Positions 1 through 9,734 are shown, numbered from the stretch's first letter. The stretch: 64,000 nucleotides of DNA from Halieaceae bacterium UBA4452 (GCA_002389505.1 DGPA01000041.1:15703-79702); one strand, 5' to 3'. Numbers and translations: made by a program. Notes: generated by a model from the letters alone, not told the origin.

Positions 1-1820
1 CGAATCATTTCGCCCTGCTCCGTCACCCGTAGGCCGCGTTGCAAGGATCCGGGCGGCTGGGATAGCAGCGCCTGATGAGCCGGAGCGCCACCTCGGCCAA
101 TGGTACCGCCACGACCGTGAAACAGCCGTAAAGGTACGTCGTGGTGGGCGGCTACTTCGAGCAGTGATTCCTGCGCGCGATACTGCGCCCAGCCCGCTGT
201 CAGCATGCCCGCGTCTTTGGCGCTGTCTGAATAGCCAATCATGACTACCATGCCTTGTTTCACGCGATCGCGGTAGCGCCCACAGTCTAATAGTGTGTCG
301 ACAATGTCAGCCGCATTGTCCAGATCGTCCAGTGTTTCAAATAAGGGAGCTACGGGAATGCTCTCGCAACAGTTTGTGATTTTCAGCAATAACTGCACCG
401 CCAATACATCGGAGGCCGATCGGGCCATGGATATCACGTAGCATCCGAGCGCCTCGCGGGGGGTGTCTGCAATCACGCCAAACGTATCGAGCACCTCCTT
501 CACTGCTGCACTCGGTAGCCAGCCCTTGGGGATCAGGGGTCGTGGGGATTCCAGTTCCTCTCGGAGCCAAGCGATGCGCTGTGGCTCTTCCCACAGTGCA
601 TAGTCACCTAGGGTCAGGTATTGACTGAGTTCCGAGAGCACCTGGGTGTGCCGGCTACTTTCTTGGCGTATATCCAGTCGAATAAGATAGGGCCCAAAAC
701 AATGAGCTCGTTGCAAAGTGCGCTGAAGCCGTCCCTCGGCGATCACACTCAAACCGGTTGCCATTAAGGATGAATAGCACGCCTCGAGGGGCTCGTTGAG
801 TGAGGCTTGGGTCAGCGGTGCCGGGGGGAGCTGTCCTTTCAAGGCCATTTCAATTGCAAATTTCTGCGTATGTAACGCATCTCTCAGTGGCCGCAAGGTG
901 GCTCGATAGGGCTCGCGGGCATTGTTGGTTTGGCGCTGAAGGGCTGTTGAGGCCGTGTTCATTGACAGCTCTTCATACAGGACGGCCACGTCGGTATGAA
1001 ACAGCTGGCAGGCCTGCCACTGGGCGAGTAACAGCACTCTCCGAGTGACGCTGGCGGTGACATTGGGGTTGCCATCGCGGTCACCACCAATCCAGCTGGA
1101 TATTTGAATAGGATGCCAGTCTTTTTTGGGCATCGCCACGCCATGTGTTTTGCACTGCGTAGTCAGTTGAGAGAGAAACTCTGGCACTGCTTGCCACAAT
1201 GAATTTTCGATCACGGCAAAACCCCAGCGGGCCTCGTCCTCGGGGCTTGGGCGAGTGCTTCTGAATTCATGTGTGTGCCAGATTTGTGCCACCAGTTCGG
1301 CTATTCGTTCATGAATAGGGCCATCATCGAAGGACATCTTTGATGCCATCTCGAGGTCACTCAGGCATTGATTGAGCTCACCGTGTTTATGAATCAGGGT
1401 ACGTCGAGTGATTTCGGTGGGGTGTGCCGTCAGCACCAAGTCAATATGCAGTTGCTCAATGGCCTGCCCGATAGCCTCCGGCGTAATGGACTCCTGCAGC
1501 AAGTCTAGCGTGTTGTTGAGGACTGAGGCCGCACTAAAATACTGCTCAGAGTGATTCGCAACGGTATGGTGCTGATCGGCAATATTGGCCAGATTGAGAA
1601 ACTGCGCGAATGAACGGGCGATGGCAAACACAGTGTCATCATCCAGTTGCTTGAGCATGCGATAAAGCGCATCGAGGCTGTCTTTAGCGCGAGTGCTTTT
1701 GGAGCACTGACGAATTTGTTCCACCTTCTCAAATAACGCTTTTCCCTCTGCTTTTTCTATGGTCTGGCCTAAAATACGCCCCAGAAGTCCTACGTTAGTG
1801 CGTAGTGCAGAGGTGTCCAT
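1..1820 (-). CDS. ppc: phosphoenolpyruvate carboxylase (3' end outside window)
   Basis: Carboxylates phosphoenolpyruvate to oxaloacetate, refilling the TCA cycle in the cytoplasm. The leftward frame opens with MDTSALRTNVGLLGRILG and stays open to the window edge, giving about 606 of the usual 880 or so residues. Seen directly: LTAHPTEITRR with the catalytic His at residue 133, GGDRDGNP, the FHGRGGTIGRGG active-site loop near the left edge, and LRVTEQGEMI at the very edge. About 280 C-terminal residues lie outside. The ATG at 1818-1820 follows a GAGGAA-type ribosome site. It lies 44 bases downstream of hexR on the same strand, so the two are probably cotranscribed, tying anaplerosis to the Entner-Doudoroff regulator (inference). 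No internal stop was seen. Confidence 0.95.
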   Translation of the reverse strand, partial: MDTSALRTNVGLLGRILGQTIEKAEGKALFEKVEQIRQCSKSTRAKDSLDALYRMLKQLDDDTVFAIARSFAQFLNLANIADQHHTVANHSEQYFSAASVLNNTLDLLQESITPEAIGQAIEQLHIDLVLTAHPTEITRRTLIHKHGELNQCLSDLEMASKMSFDDGPIHERIAELVAQIWHTHEFRSTRPSPEDEARWGFAVIENSLWQAVPEFLSQLTTQCKTHGVAMPKKDWHPIQISSWIGGDRDGNPNVTASVTRRVLLLAQWQACQLFHTDVAVLYEELSMNTASTALQRQTNNAREPYRATLRPLRDALHTQKFAIEMALKGQLPPAPLTQASLNEPLEACYSSLMATGLSVIAEGRLQRTLQRAHCFGPYLIRLDIRQESSRHTQVLSELSQYLTLGDYALWEEPQRIAWLREELESPRPLIPKGWLPSAAVKEVLDTFGVIADTPREALGCYVISMARSASDVLAVQLLLKITNCCESIPVAPLFETLDDLDNAADIVDTLLDCGRYRDRVKQGMVVMIGYSDSAKDAGMLTAGWAQYRAQESLLEVAAHHDVPLRLFHGRGGTIGRGGAPAHQALLSQPPGSLQRGLRVTEQGEMI

Positions 1821-1864
1821 AGGGTGGTTCCTCGTCGATGAGTGACGTTGAGTGATAGAGTAGT

Positions 1865-2725
1865 TCAGTCGCTATCGTCGGGCAGTCGAGTGTTCTTCAC
1901 GCTGGCTTTGATTCTTGCCAAGTGAGGCAGAAAGCCTTCGCCTCGTTGTAACATCACGCCGATTGCTAAAACATCAAGAACCACTAACTGGACTATGCGT
2001 GAGGTCATTGGCAGGTAATCGTCGGTATTTTCCTTGTTGTCTAGGCCAATCACCACGTGGCTATGAGTTGCAAGGGGCGATGCTTCGCAGGTGAGTGACA
2101 CGACGGTGGCTTCGGTTTTCCGAGCAAGCTCTGCTGCTTCAATAATCGCCTGAGTTCGTCCCGTATGTGAGATGCAAAAAAATAAGTCACCCACGCCACC
2201 GCTCGCGGCCAACATTCGCTGCATAAGCGGATCGGTATGGCTAGAAACGGGTACGTTAAATCGAAAGAATTTGTGTTCTGCATCTTTAGCGACGGCCGCC
2301 GATGTACCGAGGCCAAAAAAATGAATGCGACGTGCTTGGGACAGGTGGTTGACCACTCGCTCGATGGCGGGCAACGGTAAGGATTCTTTGGCCAGCATGA
2401 GCGCAGAGATGGTGTTGTCAAACAGTTTTCGCGGATAGGTATCTATGCTGTCGTCAAGCTCTACCGCACGGCTAATATACTTAACCCCGCTCACTAAAGA
2501 GCGGGCTAGTTGGAGTTTGAAATCTGGGAAGCCAGTTGCCCCAAAACGCTTACAAAAACGATTGACGCTGGGCTCACTAACACTGGCCGCTGCCGCGAGC
2601 ACGGCAATACTCGATCGCGTAGCCGCCTCGGGATTTTCAAGGATCGCATTGGCGACTTTGACCTCAGATTTGTTGAGCTCGGGCAGCGCCGCTGTGAGTC
2701 GGGTTAACAGATTACTGGTGCTCAT
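1865..2725 (-). CDS. hexR: HexR, RpiR-family regulator of Entner-Doudoroff and central carbon genes
   Basis: DNA-binding repressor/activator which in gammaproteobacteria binds 2-keto-3-deoxy-6-phosphogluconate and controls zwf, edd, eda, gap and related genes. The 286-residue protein has an N-terminal RpiR helix-turn-helix (residues 1-75; VSEPSVNRFCKRFGATGFPDFK is cut here to its core NRFCKRFGATGFPDFK) and a C-terminal SIS sugar-phosphate domain (about 120-260, with HFFGLGTSAAVAKDAEHKF and ISHTGRTQ). The start MSTSNLL at 2725 fits the family length; an upstream in-frame ATG at 2761 lies inside the operator region and lacks a ribosome site. It is divergent from gap, with HexR-like boxes between, so autoregulation is likely (inference). 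The ED operon it presumably controls lies a few kb away on the same strand. Confidence 0.93.
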   Translation of the reverse strand: MSTSNLLTRLTAALPELNKSEVKVANAILENPEAATRSSIAVLAAAASVSEPSVNRFCKRFGATGFPDFKLQLARSLVSGVKYISRAVELDDSIDTYPRKLFDNTISALMLAKESLPLPAIERVVNHLSQARRIHFFGLGTSAAVAKDAEHKFFRFNVPVSSHTDPLMQRMLAASGGVGDLFFCISHTGRTQAIIEAAELARKTEATVVSLTCEASPLATHSHVVIGLDNKENTDDYLPMTSRIVQLVVLDVLAIGVMLQRGEGFLPHLARIKASVKNTRLPDDSD

Positions 2726-2748
2726 CGGGCTATCATAAGTCAAAATTA

Positions 2749-2763
2749 TGTAATAAAACAAAA
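2749..2763. promoter_or_regulatory. weak HexR-like half box before hexR
   Basis: TGTAATAAAACAAAA matches the first half of the HexR consensus as I recall it (TGTAATTAAATTACA) but has a degenerate right half. Its AATAAAAC is mirrored by GTTTTATT at 2773-2780, giving an 8 bp inverted repeat. It sits just upstream of the hexR start. Confidence 0.4.
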
Positions 2764-2800
2764 ATAAATACAGTTTTATTGCTATTTCTAGCGTTTATTT

Positions 2801-2815
2801 TGTAATAAAACTACA
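2801..2815. promoter_or_regulatory. HexR-like operator between hexR and gap
   Basis: TGTAATAAAACTACA is a near palindrome that differs from the recalled HexR consensus TGTAATTAAATTACA at two positions. It lies in the AT-rich divergent hexR/gap region, about 75 bases from the hexR start and 160 from the gap start, so it could serve both promoters. Confidence 0.7.
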
Positions 2816-2974
2816 TTAAACTATGTGCGTCCGGTAGGCAGAGAATAACTTGGCAGGGGCAGTGTGCTTGCTCAGTGCAGTCGGGGCTGCTGGCAAAACC
2901 TGTGCAGGACGATTACCGGCAACAGGATTTGGTTGTCTGTAGGCGTCCGATCGATGACGAGGAGTCAATGCCAC

Positions 2975-3976
2975 ATGAAAGTAGCGATTAATGGATTCGG
3001 CCGCATTGGACGCACTATCTTACGCGCCTTGTATGAGCGTCCCGCGCTGCGAAATAGCATTGAAGTCGTCGCCATTAATGACCTAGGCGCGGCCAGCATT
3101 AACGCACATCTGTTGCAGTTCGATACCGCACACGGTCGATTTTTTATGGATGTTACTTCCGAAGAGGATGCCCTTTTAGTCGGCAACGACCGGATTCAGG
3201 TACTGGCAGAGCGCGACCCCGCCAACCTGCCTTGGGGTGCGTTAAATGTGGACATTGTTTTTGAATGCACGGGCCATTTTACACAGCGCCATTTGGCAGA
3301 TAAACACTTACAGGCCGGCGCGAGCAAAGTGCTATTGTCTGCTCCGGGTGTCGACGCTGATGCTACGGTGGTTTATGGAGTCAATCACGAATCCCTTGCC
3401 GCTCACCATCGCATTGTATCGAACGCTTCTTGTACTACTAATTGCTTGGCCCCCATCGTTCACGCCTTGCATGAAGGTATTGGCATTGACAGTGGGTTAA
3501 TGACCACCATCCACTCTTATACCAATGACCAGCAGCTGTCGGATGTGTACCACGAAGATCTCTACCGTGCGCGCGCAGCCGGTCACAGTATGATTCCCAC
3601 TAAAACGGGGGCAGCCAAGGCTATTGGCTTGGTACTACCTGAACTCGACGGCTGTTTAGATGGCTTGGCTGTTCGCGTTCCCACGTTGAATGTCTCCTTG
3701 GTTGATCTCACCTTTACACCCCTGCGGAAGACCTCCATAGGGGAAATAAATGCGCTCATGCGGACGGCAGCTAGTAAGGACCGGTATGGTGTTCTCGCGT
3801 GTAATGACCAGCCCTTGGTGTCGGTAGATTTTAATCACAATGCCTTTTCAAGCAATGTTGATCTCAACCATACGCGGGTTAATAAGGGCTTAGTGAAAGT
3901 GTTGTCTTGGTATGACAACGAGTGGGGGTTTTCAAATCGAATGCTTGATACTGCTGGTGTTATGGCCTCCCTTTAG
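2975..3976 (+). CDS. gap: glyceraldehyde-3-phosphate dehydrogenase, type I
   Basis: Oxidises glyceraldehyde-3-phosphate to 1,3-bisphosphoglycerate with NAD in lower glycolysis. The 333-residue protein has the NAD-binding start MKVAINGFGRIGRT, an acidic residue (INDLG, Asp36) that usually selects NAD, the catalytic SNASCTTNCL (Cys153), the catalytic His about 180 in TTIHSYTNDQQ, and the C-terminal WYDNEWGFSNRMLD signature. The ATG at 2975 is 10 bases after GAGGAG; an upstream in-frame ATG at 2954 would add MTRSQCH and overlaps that ribosome site. Erythrose-4-phosphate dehydrogenase is a close paralogue, but the HexR-linked position favours a glycolytic role. Expression is probably HexR-controlled through the box at 2801-2815. 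Confidence 0.93.
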   Translation: MKVAINGFGRIGRTILRALYERPALRNSIEVVAINDLGAASINAHLLQFDTAHGRFFMDVTSEEDALLVGNDRIQVLAERDPANLPWGALNVDIVFECTGHFTQRHLADKHLQAGASKVLLSAPGVDADATVVYGVNHESLAAHHRIVSNASCTTNCLAPIVHALHEGIGIDSGLMTTIHSYTNDQQLSDVYHEDLYRARAAGHSMIPTKTGAAKAIGLVLPELDGCLDGLAVRVPTLNVSLVDLTFTPLRKTSIGEINALMRTAASKDRYGVLACNDQPLVSVDFNHNAFSSNVDLNHTRVNKGLVKVLSWYDNEWGFSNRMLDTAGVMASL

Positions 3977-4140
3977 TGTTACCGCGAGCAGCTGAGGCCG
4001 CGATAGAGACACCGTTTGGGTGAGCCTGACACCTAGCTGTTGAGCTGTTTAGAGAGGCCTTTGACCGCCTTTTTTTCCAACCGTGGGCGTTAAGCCCAAG
4101 TTTCAAGATGAAATGCCATGAGAGTAGCGAAGAACAGCCG

Positions 4141-4836
4141 CTAATGGGGTGCATACCACAGTTCGAACTTGCCTATCGGTGCGGCAACCTGAGCTATCGG
4201 AGCCCGATTGGGTATTTCACCAGACTGTGACGCAGACCGGGCCTCGTAAAGGACCTGCAGTTTGTCGTCCCCGACAATATGGATAAACCCATTGCGGGTA
4301 TGTGTCAGTCGGGTTAGGGATTGCGTCACCCGCGCATGTGGTGCGGTGGTCGGGTGGGTCATCAGCACAGACTCACTCGTCGTCAATCCAACCGGCGTTT
4401 CGCGGGCACAAGGAAAAAGCGAGGCGGTGTGTTTATCGCCCCCCATGCCTAAGATAACCAAGTCATAGCAACCCACTGTGTCGAGGGCGGCTTGTACGGT
4501 GAGAAGATTACCGGCTTCATTGGGGTACTGTGGTGTTAAGGATATAGCAGTGGCTGCGGCTGCGTTGTCCTGCAGCAAGGTACGGGTTAATAGCCTTTCA
4601 TTTGAATCGGGGTGATCGTCGGGTACCCAGCGCTCATCGGCAAGAATAATAGTCACCTTAGACCATGCTAACTCGGTCGTCGCGAGCCGACGGAAAAGGC
4701 CCTTCGGTGTGCTACCTCCGGATACCACAAAACTCGCGTGCCCGCGCTGGTCAATGGCAGTAGCCAGGATGTTCACAACCGCTTCTGCAAGCGCACTATC
4801 CAATGCTTCGACTGAGCCAAAGTGGTGTTCAGACAT
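4141..4836 (-). CDS. pgl: 6-phosphogluconolactonase
   Basis: Hydrolyses 6-phosphoglucono-1,5-lactone, the zwf product, to 6-phosphogluconate. The 231-residue protein shows the SugarP isomerase-like family blocks FVVSGGSTPKGLFRRL, ILADERWVPDDHPDSNERL and ILGMGGDKHTASLFP. Last gene of the leftward ED operon. The chosen start MSEHHFGS (4836) overlaps the 3' end of zwf by 8 bases, pointing to translational coupling; an in-frame ATG at 4851 (MVEAG) is an alternative. No clear terminator was seen in the 164-base gap between pgl and the convergent gap gene. Confidence 0.9.
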   Translation of the reverse strand: MSEHHFGSVEALDSALAEAVVNILATAIDQRGHASFVVSGGSTPKGLFRRLATTELAWSKVTIILADERWVPDDHPDSNERLLTRTLLQDNAAAATAISLTPQYPNEAGNLLTVQAALDTVGCYDLVILGMGGDKHTASLFPCARETPVGLTTSESVLMTHPTTAPHARVTQSLTRLTHTRNGFIHIVGDDKLQVLYEARSASQSGEIPNRAPIAQVAAPIGKFELWYAPH

Positions 4837-6277
4837 GCCAGCTTCTACCATCTTTTTCGATAAGAATTTCAGCCTTAGCTGGGCCCCAAGAGCCGGCATG
4901 ATAAGGTTTTATCTCGACCCCCTGATCCTTACAGGCCTGTAACAAGCCGTCACACCACCGCCAAGATTCTTCTATTTCCTCGCGGCCCACAAATAGCGAT
5001 TGATCGCCGTTAATGGCATCTAGAAATAGACGTTCATAGGCATCGGGAATACGATCATTTTGGTGGCCTTCACGAAAATCCAAATTCAAGGTATGCGTTT
5101 GCAGGGCCAGCTTTTCTTTCAGACTTTGACGCTTCGATACCATGGTCATCTCGATGCCTTCATTAGGCTGCAGTCGTATGATTAATTTGTTCGGTAAATT
5201 GGCCCCACCACCAAAAATGTTATGGGGTAGTTCTTTGTACTGAATAATAATCTCGGTGACTTTCTCGGCCATGCGTTTGCCTGTACGTAAATAGAAAGGC
5301 ACGCCCGCCCAGCGCCAGTTATCTACGTGCGCCTTTATAGCAACAAAAGTTTCAGTGTCACTGCTGTTACGTTCGCTACCACTCTCCTCGGTGTAGCCGG
5401 GCACCGAGCGCCCTGTCGACCAGCCTTGCGCGTATTGCCCTCGTACTACGTGATCATCTACCGTTTTTACGTCGATGCAGCGAAGCGCTTTAACAATTTT
5501 CACTTTTTCGTCGCGAATACTTTCAGCTTCCAAGCCATTGGGCGGCTCCATTGCCACGAGGCAAAGTAGCTGCATTAAGTGATTTTGAACCATGTCTCGC
5601 AGTTGACCTACCTTGTCATAGTAGGACCAGCGCCCTTCAATACCAATGACTTCAGCCACCGTAATTTGTATATGATCAATGCAGCTTTGATCCCATTGAG
5701 AATTGATAAACCGATTAGCGAACCGTAGCGCCAGCAAATTTTGGACGGTCTCCTTACCCAAGTAGTGATCGATCCGGTAAATCGATGATTCACTGAAATA
5801 TTGCGCCAATGTGCCATTCACGACGATTGAGGAGTCCAAATTTTCACCAATAGGCTTCTCGAGTACGATGCGGCAATCGCCAGTGAGACAGTTTTCCTGA
5901 CTTAAGTAGTCACAGATAGGTGCGAACAAGCTGGGCGGGGTGGCGAGGTAAAACAAGCTCACCCGCTGATCATCTAACCAGGTCTTAATGATTGAAAAAT
6001 CTGTAGGGCGAGAAAAGTCAGCGTTGAGGTAAGAAAATAAACGGCTGTATTGCTGCCACTCGTCGTCACTGGGTGCGTTGTTACCCATGGCGGTGCTCAT
6101 GCGCGCGCGCAACTTGCTGAGGAAGGTGCCGAGGTCTATGTTATCTCGCGCGATGGCGGCAATGCGAAAATCTGTCGGCAGCAAGTTTGCGCGATCGAGC
6201 TGAAAAAGCGCGGGGAATAGTTTTCTGGCAGATAAGTCCCCCGAGGCTCCGAAAATAATTAAGTCAACCGGCTGCAT
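4829..6277 (-). CDS. zwf: glucose-6-phosphate 1-dehydrogenase
   Basis: Oxidises glucose-6-phosphate to 6-phosphogluconolactone with NAD(P), the entry step to the ED and pentose phosphate pathways. The 482-residue protein has the nucleotide-binding GASGDLSARKLFPAL (residues 10-24), the EKPIG block near 150 and the active-site signature RIDHYLGKE (168-176), with the catalytic His usually in the next conserved block. Full length for the family. The ATG at 6277 has a good GAAGGA ribosome site and begins one base after the eda stop, so translation of the two is probably coupled. Confidence 0.95.
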   Translation of the reverse strand: MQPVDLIIFGASGDLSARKLFPALFQLDRANLLPTDFRIAAIARDNIDLGTFLSKLRARMSTAMGNNAPSDDEWQQYSRLFSYLNADFSRPTDFSIIKTWLDDQRVSLFYLATPPSLFAPICDYLSQENCLTGDCRIVLEKPIGENLDSSIVVNGTLAQYFSESSIYRIDHYLGKETVQNLLALRFANRFINSQWDQSCIDHIQITVAEVIGIEGRWSYYDKVGQLRDMVQNHLMQLLCLVAMEPPNGLEAESIRDEKVKIVKALRCIDVKTVDDHVVRGQYAQGWSTGRSVPGYTEESGSERNSSDTETFVAIKAHVDNWRWAGVPFYLRTGKRMAEKVTEIIIQYKELPHNIFGGGANLPNKLIIRLQPNEGIEMTMVSKRQSLKEKLALQTHTLNLDFREGHQNDRIPDAYERLFLDAINGDQSLFVGREEIEESWRWCDGLLQACKDQGVEIKPYHAGSWGPAKAEILIEKDGRSWHV

Positions 6278-6278
6278 A

Positions 6279-6932
6279 CTATTTTCCTTCAGGGGAACGC
6301 AATGATGTGGCGAGCTGTAACGCCTCGCTGGCGAGCTGGGTTATTCGTTGCCATTGCCTTGCTTTGACCGCATTGGCTGGGGTGACCCACGAGCCACCCA
6401 CGGCAATAACATTGGGAACCGCCAGGTAGTCGATTAAGTTAGTCAAACCGATACCACCCGTGGGGACAAATGTCGCCGAACTGAAGGGGCCACAGAGGGC
6501 TTTAATAGCCGCCACCCCGCCTGAAGTATTGGCAGGGAAATATTTGATGACGGGAAAGCCAGCATTGAGAACGGCCATGACTTCGGTGGCCGTCACGGCG
6601 CCGGGTAACAGTGGCGTCTGGTGCTCATTACTGGCCTGAAAAAGATCGTCTGAGTGGCCAGGTGACACGACAAAGTGGGCACCACAGTCGACGGCAGCCT
6701 TAAATTGGGTACTGTTACAGACCGTGCCCGCGCCCACCAGTGCCCCTGATACCTGAGCTGTTATTTGCTCAATAGCCGCGAGTGCACAGGGCGTCCGCAA
6801 AGTAATTTCGAGGGTAGTCAGACCTCCATCGACGAGTGCTTGGGCTAGGGGAACTGCATCGTCAAGTCGGTCAATCACCATAACGGGTATAACAGGAACG
6901 TCGCTAACAAATTGATAGTGATCGGGTAGCAA
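6279..6932 (-). CDS. eda: KDPG aldolase (2-dehydro-3-deoxyphosphogluconate aldolase)
   Basis: Splits 2-keto-3-deoxy-6-phosphogluconate into pyruvate and glyceraldehyde-3-phosphate, the last ED step. The TIM-barrel protein has Glu42 in TLEITLRT, the phosphate-binding GAGTV, and the Schiff-base lysine 130 in VIKYFPANTSGG, followed by PTGGIG. The start is chosen as TTG at 6930-6932, which gives 217 residues and follows AAGGCGG by five bases; it sits 10 bases after the glk stop. The open frame continues far upstream inside glk, but that extension has no family similarity and should not be annotated. The TTG start may damp its translation relative to its neighbours (inference). Confidence 0.9.
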   Translation of the reverse strand: MLPDHYQFVSDVPVIPVMVIDRLDDAVPLAQALVDGGLTTLEITLRTPCALAAIEQITAQVSGALVGAGTVCNSTQFKAAVDCGAHFVVSPGHSDDLFQASNEHQTPLLPGAVTATEVMAVLNAGFPVIKYFPANTSGGVAAIKALCGPFSSATFVPTGGIGLTNLIDYLAVPNVIAVGGSWVTPANAVKARQWQRITQLASEALQLATSLRSPEGK

Positions 6933-6942
6933 GGGAGCCGCC

Positions 6943-7917
6943 TTAATCGTGAAGGGTGAGTGACGCACCCAACAAGCCGGTGGCTTGATGGGTAATGACA
7001 TAAGTGGGTATGGCTGACAAATAATCGGCAAACCGACCTTTGGCCAGAAACCGTGCACGAAAGTCACTTTGTCGTAACAAATCGAGATACCGAGGCACGA
7101 TACCACCCGCAATATACACGCCGCCGATGGCGCCAAAGGTCAGTGCAGCATTGCCAGCGGAAGCGCCCAGTACAGCAAAAAACATTGCCATGGTCTCCCG
7201 TGCCAGAGGATTAGTTGCCGTTTGCGCGGCAGCGCCAATATCGGCGGCGGTTGTCAGGGTGGCACTTTGACCTCGGAAGTCAGCGAGGGCCTGGTAGATA
7301 TTAACAATACCTTCGCCACAGCACAGTCGCTCTACTGACACTCGGCCATAGCGCGAGCGCAAGGTTTGCAACACGGCCGCCTCGACATCAGTGACCGGTG
7401 CAAAATCAACGTGACCCCCTTCGCCGGTGATGACCACGGGTCTCTGGTGAGCGCATTCAAGCAGCGCACCTACCCCTAAACCTGTGCCCGCACCGAGCGC
7501 GACCTTTGGACCCGGTTGAGCTCTCTGTCCACCGCCAATCTGCACTAGATCATTAGCCGCTAGCGCAGGGATGGAGCGTGCCACCGCCGCAAAGTCATTA
7601 ATGATATGGACTGCCTCAACCCCGGTTTGTTCACTGATTAGTTCGCGAGTAAAGCGCCAACTACTATTAGTGAAGCTGACGATATCCATGTGGGGTGGAC
7701 CCGCCACGGCGAAACACGCCTTGGCCGGTGTGCCGCTCGCCAGCCCCATCTCGTTGATATCATCTTTCAGGTGACGCAGTACATCGCTGAAATCAGGGTA
7801 GTCGGCGACTTTATAATTGGCGACGCTACGGTAATCCCCCGTGGCAGTGTCATTGATGGCAAAGCGCGCATTGGTGCCGCCAATGTCACCCACTATATTC
7901 CACCGCACTGAGGTCAT
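6943..7917 (-). CDS. glk: glucokinase (Glk family)
   Basis: Phosphorylates glucose to glucose-6-phosphate with ATP, feeding zwf. The 324-residue protein belongs to the bacterial Glk family rather than ROK: phosphate-binding GDIGGTNARFAI (residues 10-21), catalytic Asp108 in HIINDFAAVA, and ALGAGTGLGVGAL and GEGGHVDFAP blocks. Its ATG overlaps the edd stop in an ATGA, so it is translationally coupled to edd. A glucokinase inside the ED operon suggests that free intracellular glucose, not PTS glucose-phosphate, enters the pathway (inference). Confidence 0.93.
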   Translation of the reverse strand: MTSVRWNIVGDIGGTNARFAINDTATGDYRSVANYKVADYPDFSDVLRHLKDDINEMGLASGTPAKACFAVAGPPHMDIVSFTNSSWRFTRELISEQTGVEAVHIINDFAAVARSIPALAANDLVQIGGGQRAQPGPKVALGAGTGLGVGALLECAHQRPVVITGEGGHVDFAPVTDVEAAVLQTLRSRYGRVSVERLCCGEGIVNIYQALADFRGQSATLTTAADIGAAAQTATNPLARETMAMFFAVLGASAGNAALTFGAIGGVYIAGGIVPRYLDLLRQSDFRARFLAKGRFADYLSAIPTYVITHQATGLLGASLTLHD

Positions 7918-9734
7918 AGGGGGGTGTCCGTGGGAAATAAAAAGCTGGCTCCTTGCTCGGCTCCGCTGGTGTGCTGACGGGCATTAGCAAATACTGATCT
8001 TCCCACCGTTGCTGGGTTTTCTGGCGCTGAGCAGACTGATCGTTGCGACAGTTCCGCGCTGTCTAGGTCGACGTTTAGTACGCCGCTATCAGCATCGAGG
8101 GTGATGACGTCACCATCACATAGGCGGCTAATGGGGCCACCTTTGATAGCTTCCGGCGTCAGATGAATCGCGGCAGGGATTTTGCCGGACGCGCCACTCA
8201 TTCGTCCGTCGGTCACCAATGCGACACGGTGGCCTCGATCCTGCAATACACCAAGCATTGGCGTCAGTTTGTGTAATTCTGGCATGCCATTGGCCTCCGG
8301 GCCTTGAAAGCGAACGACGATCACGCAGTCACGGTCAAGCTCACCCTGATCAAACTTCGATTGTAGATCATTTTGCGAATTAATCACGACGGCGGGTGCG
8401 CGCACCTGCCAGTGGTCTTTGGAGACCGCGGAGATTTTGATAACACTACGACCCAGATTGCCCGTGAGCAATTTGACTCCACCCTCTGGCGCAAAGGGTT
8501 CGGCTGGGGTCCTAATAATGTCATCATTTAAACTTTTGTCGACCGCTGTGGTCCACGTAATGGTTTCTCCATGTAGGCGGGGTTCACCGACAAATTCGCT
8601 GAAATCACAGCCCATACACGTTTGAGCATCTGGATGCATAAGGCCGGCATTGAGCAGCGAGGTAAACAGCAGTGCGGTACCTCCCGCGGCATGGAAGTGG
8701 TTGATATCCGCCAGGCCGTTGGGGTAGACGCGCGCAATTAACGGCGTTACTCGCGAGGCGCGATCAAAGTCATCCCAATTCATGCGATAGCCGGCTGCCC
8801 GGGCAATGGCAATGAGGTGAATGCAGTGGTTGGTGGAACCCCCAGATGCCAGCAGCGCCACCAGCGCATTGACTAACGCCCGTGCGTCGACCATTTTTCC
8901 CAAGGGGCTATAACGATGGCCCACTGCCGTCAGTCGCGCTACTTGCTGAACCGCATAGCGAGTCAGCGCATCGCGAAGCGCTGTGTCGGGATTAACAAAT
9001 GAACTGCCGGGTAACTGCAGTCCCATGGCCTCGATCATCATTTGATTAGAGTTGGCGGTTCCATAAAATGTGCAGGTGCCGGGACTATGGTAAGACGCAC
9101 TCTCGGCATCAAGCAGTGCCTTACGATCGACTTTTCCTTCTGCAAACAGCTGACGAATTCGGACTTTTTCTTGATTTGATAGGCCTGTTGGCATGGGACC
9201 TGCGGGAATAAATAATGCAGGTAAATGTCCAAATTGCAGTGCTCCCATCAGCATGCCAGGGACAATTTTATCGCAAATGCCCAGTAAAACAGTGGCGTCA
9301 AACATTTGGTGCGACAGTGCAATGGCCGTGGCTTGGGCAATGACATCGCGGCTAAATAAGCTGAGCTCCATCCCATCTTGTCCCTGGGTGACGCCATCAC
9401 ACATTGCGGGTACACCACCCGCTACTTGGGCTGTCGATCCAACGGATCGCGCCGCGGCCTTGATTTTCTCTGGGTAATCGCCGTAGGGCTGATGGGCACT
9501 GAGCATGTCGTTGTAAGCGGTGACGATGCCTATATTGGCGGCATCCATAAGTTTGATGGTGTCCTTGTCTGACTCGCCGCAGGCTGCAAATCCATGGGCT
9601 AGATTGCCACAACTTAGCTGTTTACGATCGATAGGCTGCGCAGCCATTTGATCGATCATTGCCGTGTAGTCGTCGCGAAGATCGCGGCTGCGTTCTTCAA
9701 TGCTGTCAGTGATGGCGCTGATGACGCTGTGCAT
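7914..9734 (-). CDS. edd: 6-phosphogluconate dehydratase
   Basis: Dehydrates 6-phosphogluconate to KDPG, the defining ED reaction. The 606-residue IlvD/Edd-family protein has the expected iron-sulfur cysteine contexts (AGGVPAMCDGVTQGQ, LLGICDKIVPGML, AQTCMGCD) and the VTDGRMSGASGKIPAAIHL block. First gene of the five-gene leftward operon edd-glk-eda-zwf-pgl, whose members overlap or are spaced by no more than 10 bases. Two HexR-like boxes lie 30-100 bases upstream. The ribosome site before the ATG at 9734 is weak. Confidence 0.95.
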   Translation of the reverse strand: MHSVISAITDSIEERSRDLRDDYTAMIDQMAAQPIDRKQLSCGNLAHGFAACGESDKDTIKLMDAANIGIVTAYNDMLSAHQPYGDYPEKIKAAARSVGSTAQVAGGVPAMCDGVTQGQDGMELSLFSRDVIAQATAIALSHQMFDATVLLGICDKIVPGMLMGALQFGHLPALFIPAGPMPTGLSNQEKVRIRQLFAEGKVDRKALLDAESASYHSPGTCTFYGTANSNQMMIEAMGLQLPGSSFVNPDTALRDALTRYAVQQVARLTAVGHRYSPLGKMVDARALVNALVALLASGGSTNHCIHLIAIARAAGYRMNWDDFDRASRVTPLIARVYPNGLADINHFHAAGGTALLFTSLLNAGLMHPDAQTCMGCDFSEFVGEPRLHGETITWTTAVDKSLNDDIIRTPAEPFAPEGGVKLLTGNLGRSVIKISAVSKDHWQVRAPAVVINSQNDLQSKFDQGELDRDCVIVVRFQGPEANGMPELHKLTPMLGVLQDRGHRVALVTDGRMSGASGKIPAAIHLTPEAIKGGPISRLCDGDVITLDADSGVLNVDLDSAELSQRSVCSAPENPATVGRSVFANARQHTSGAEQGASFLFPTDTPL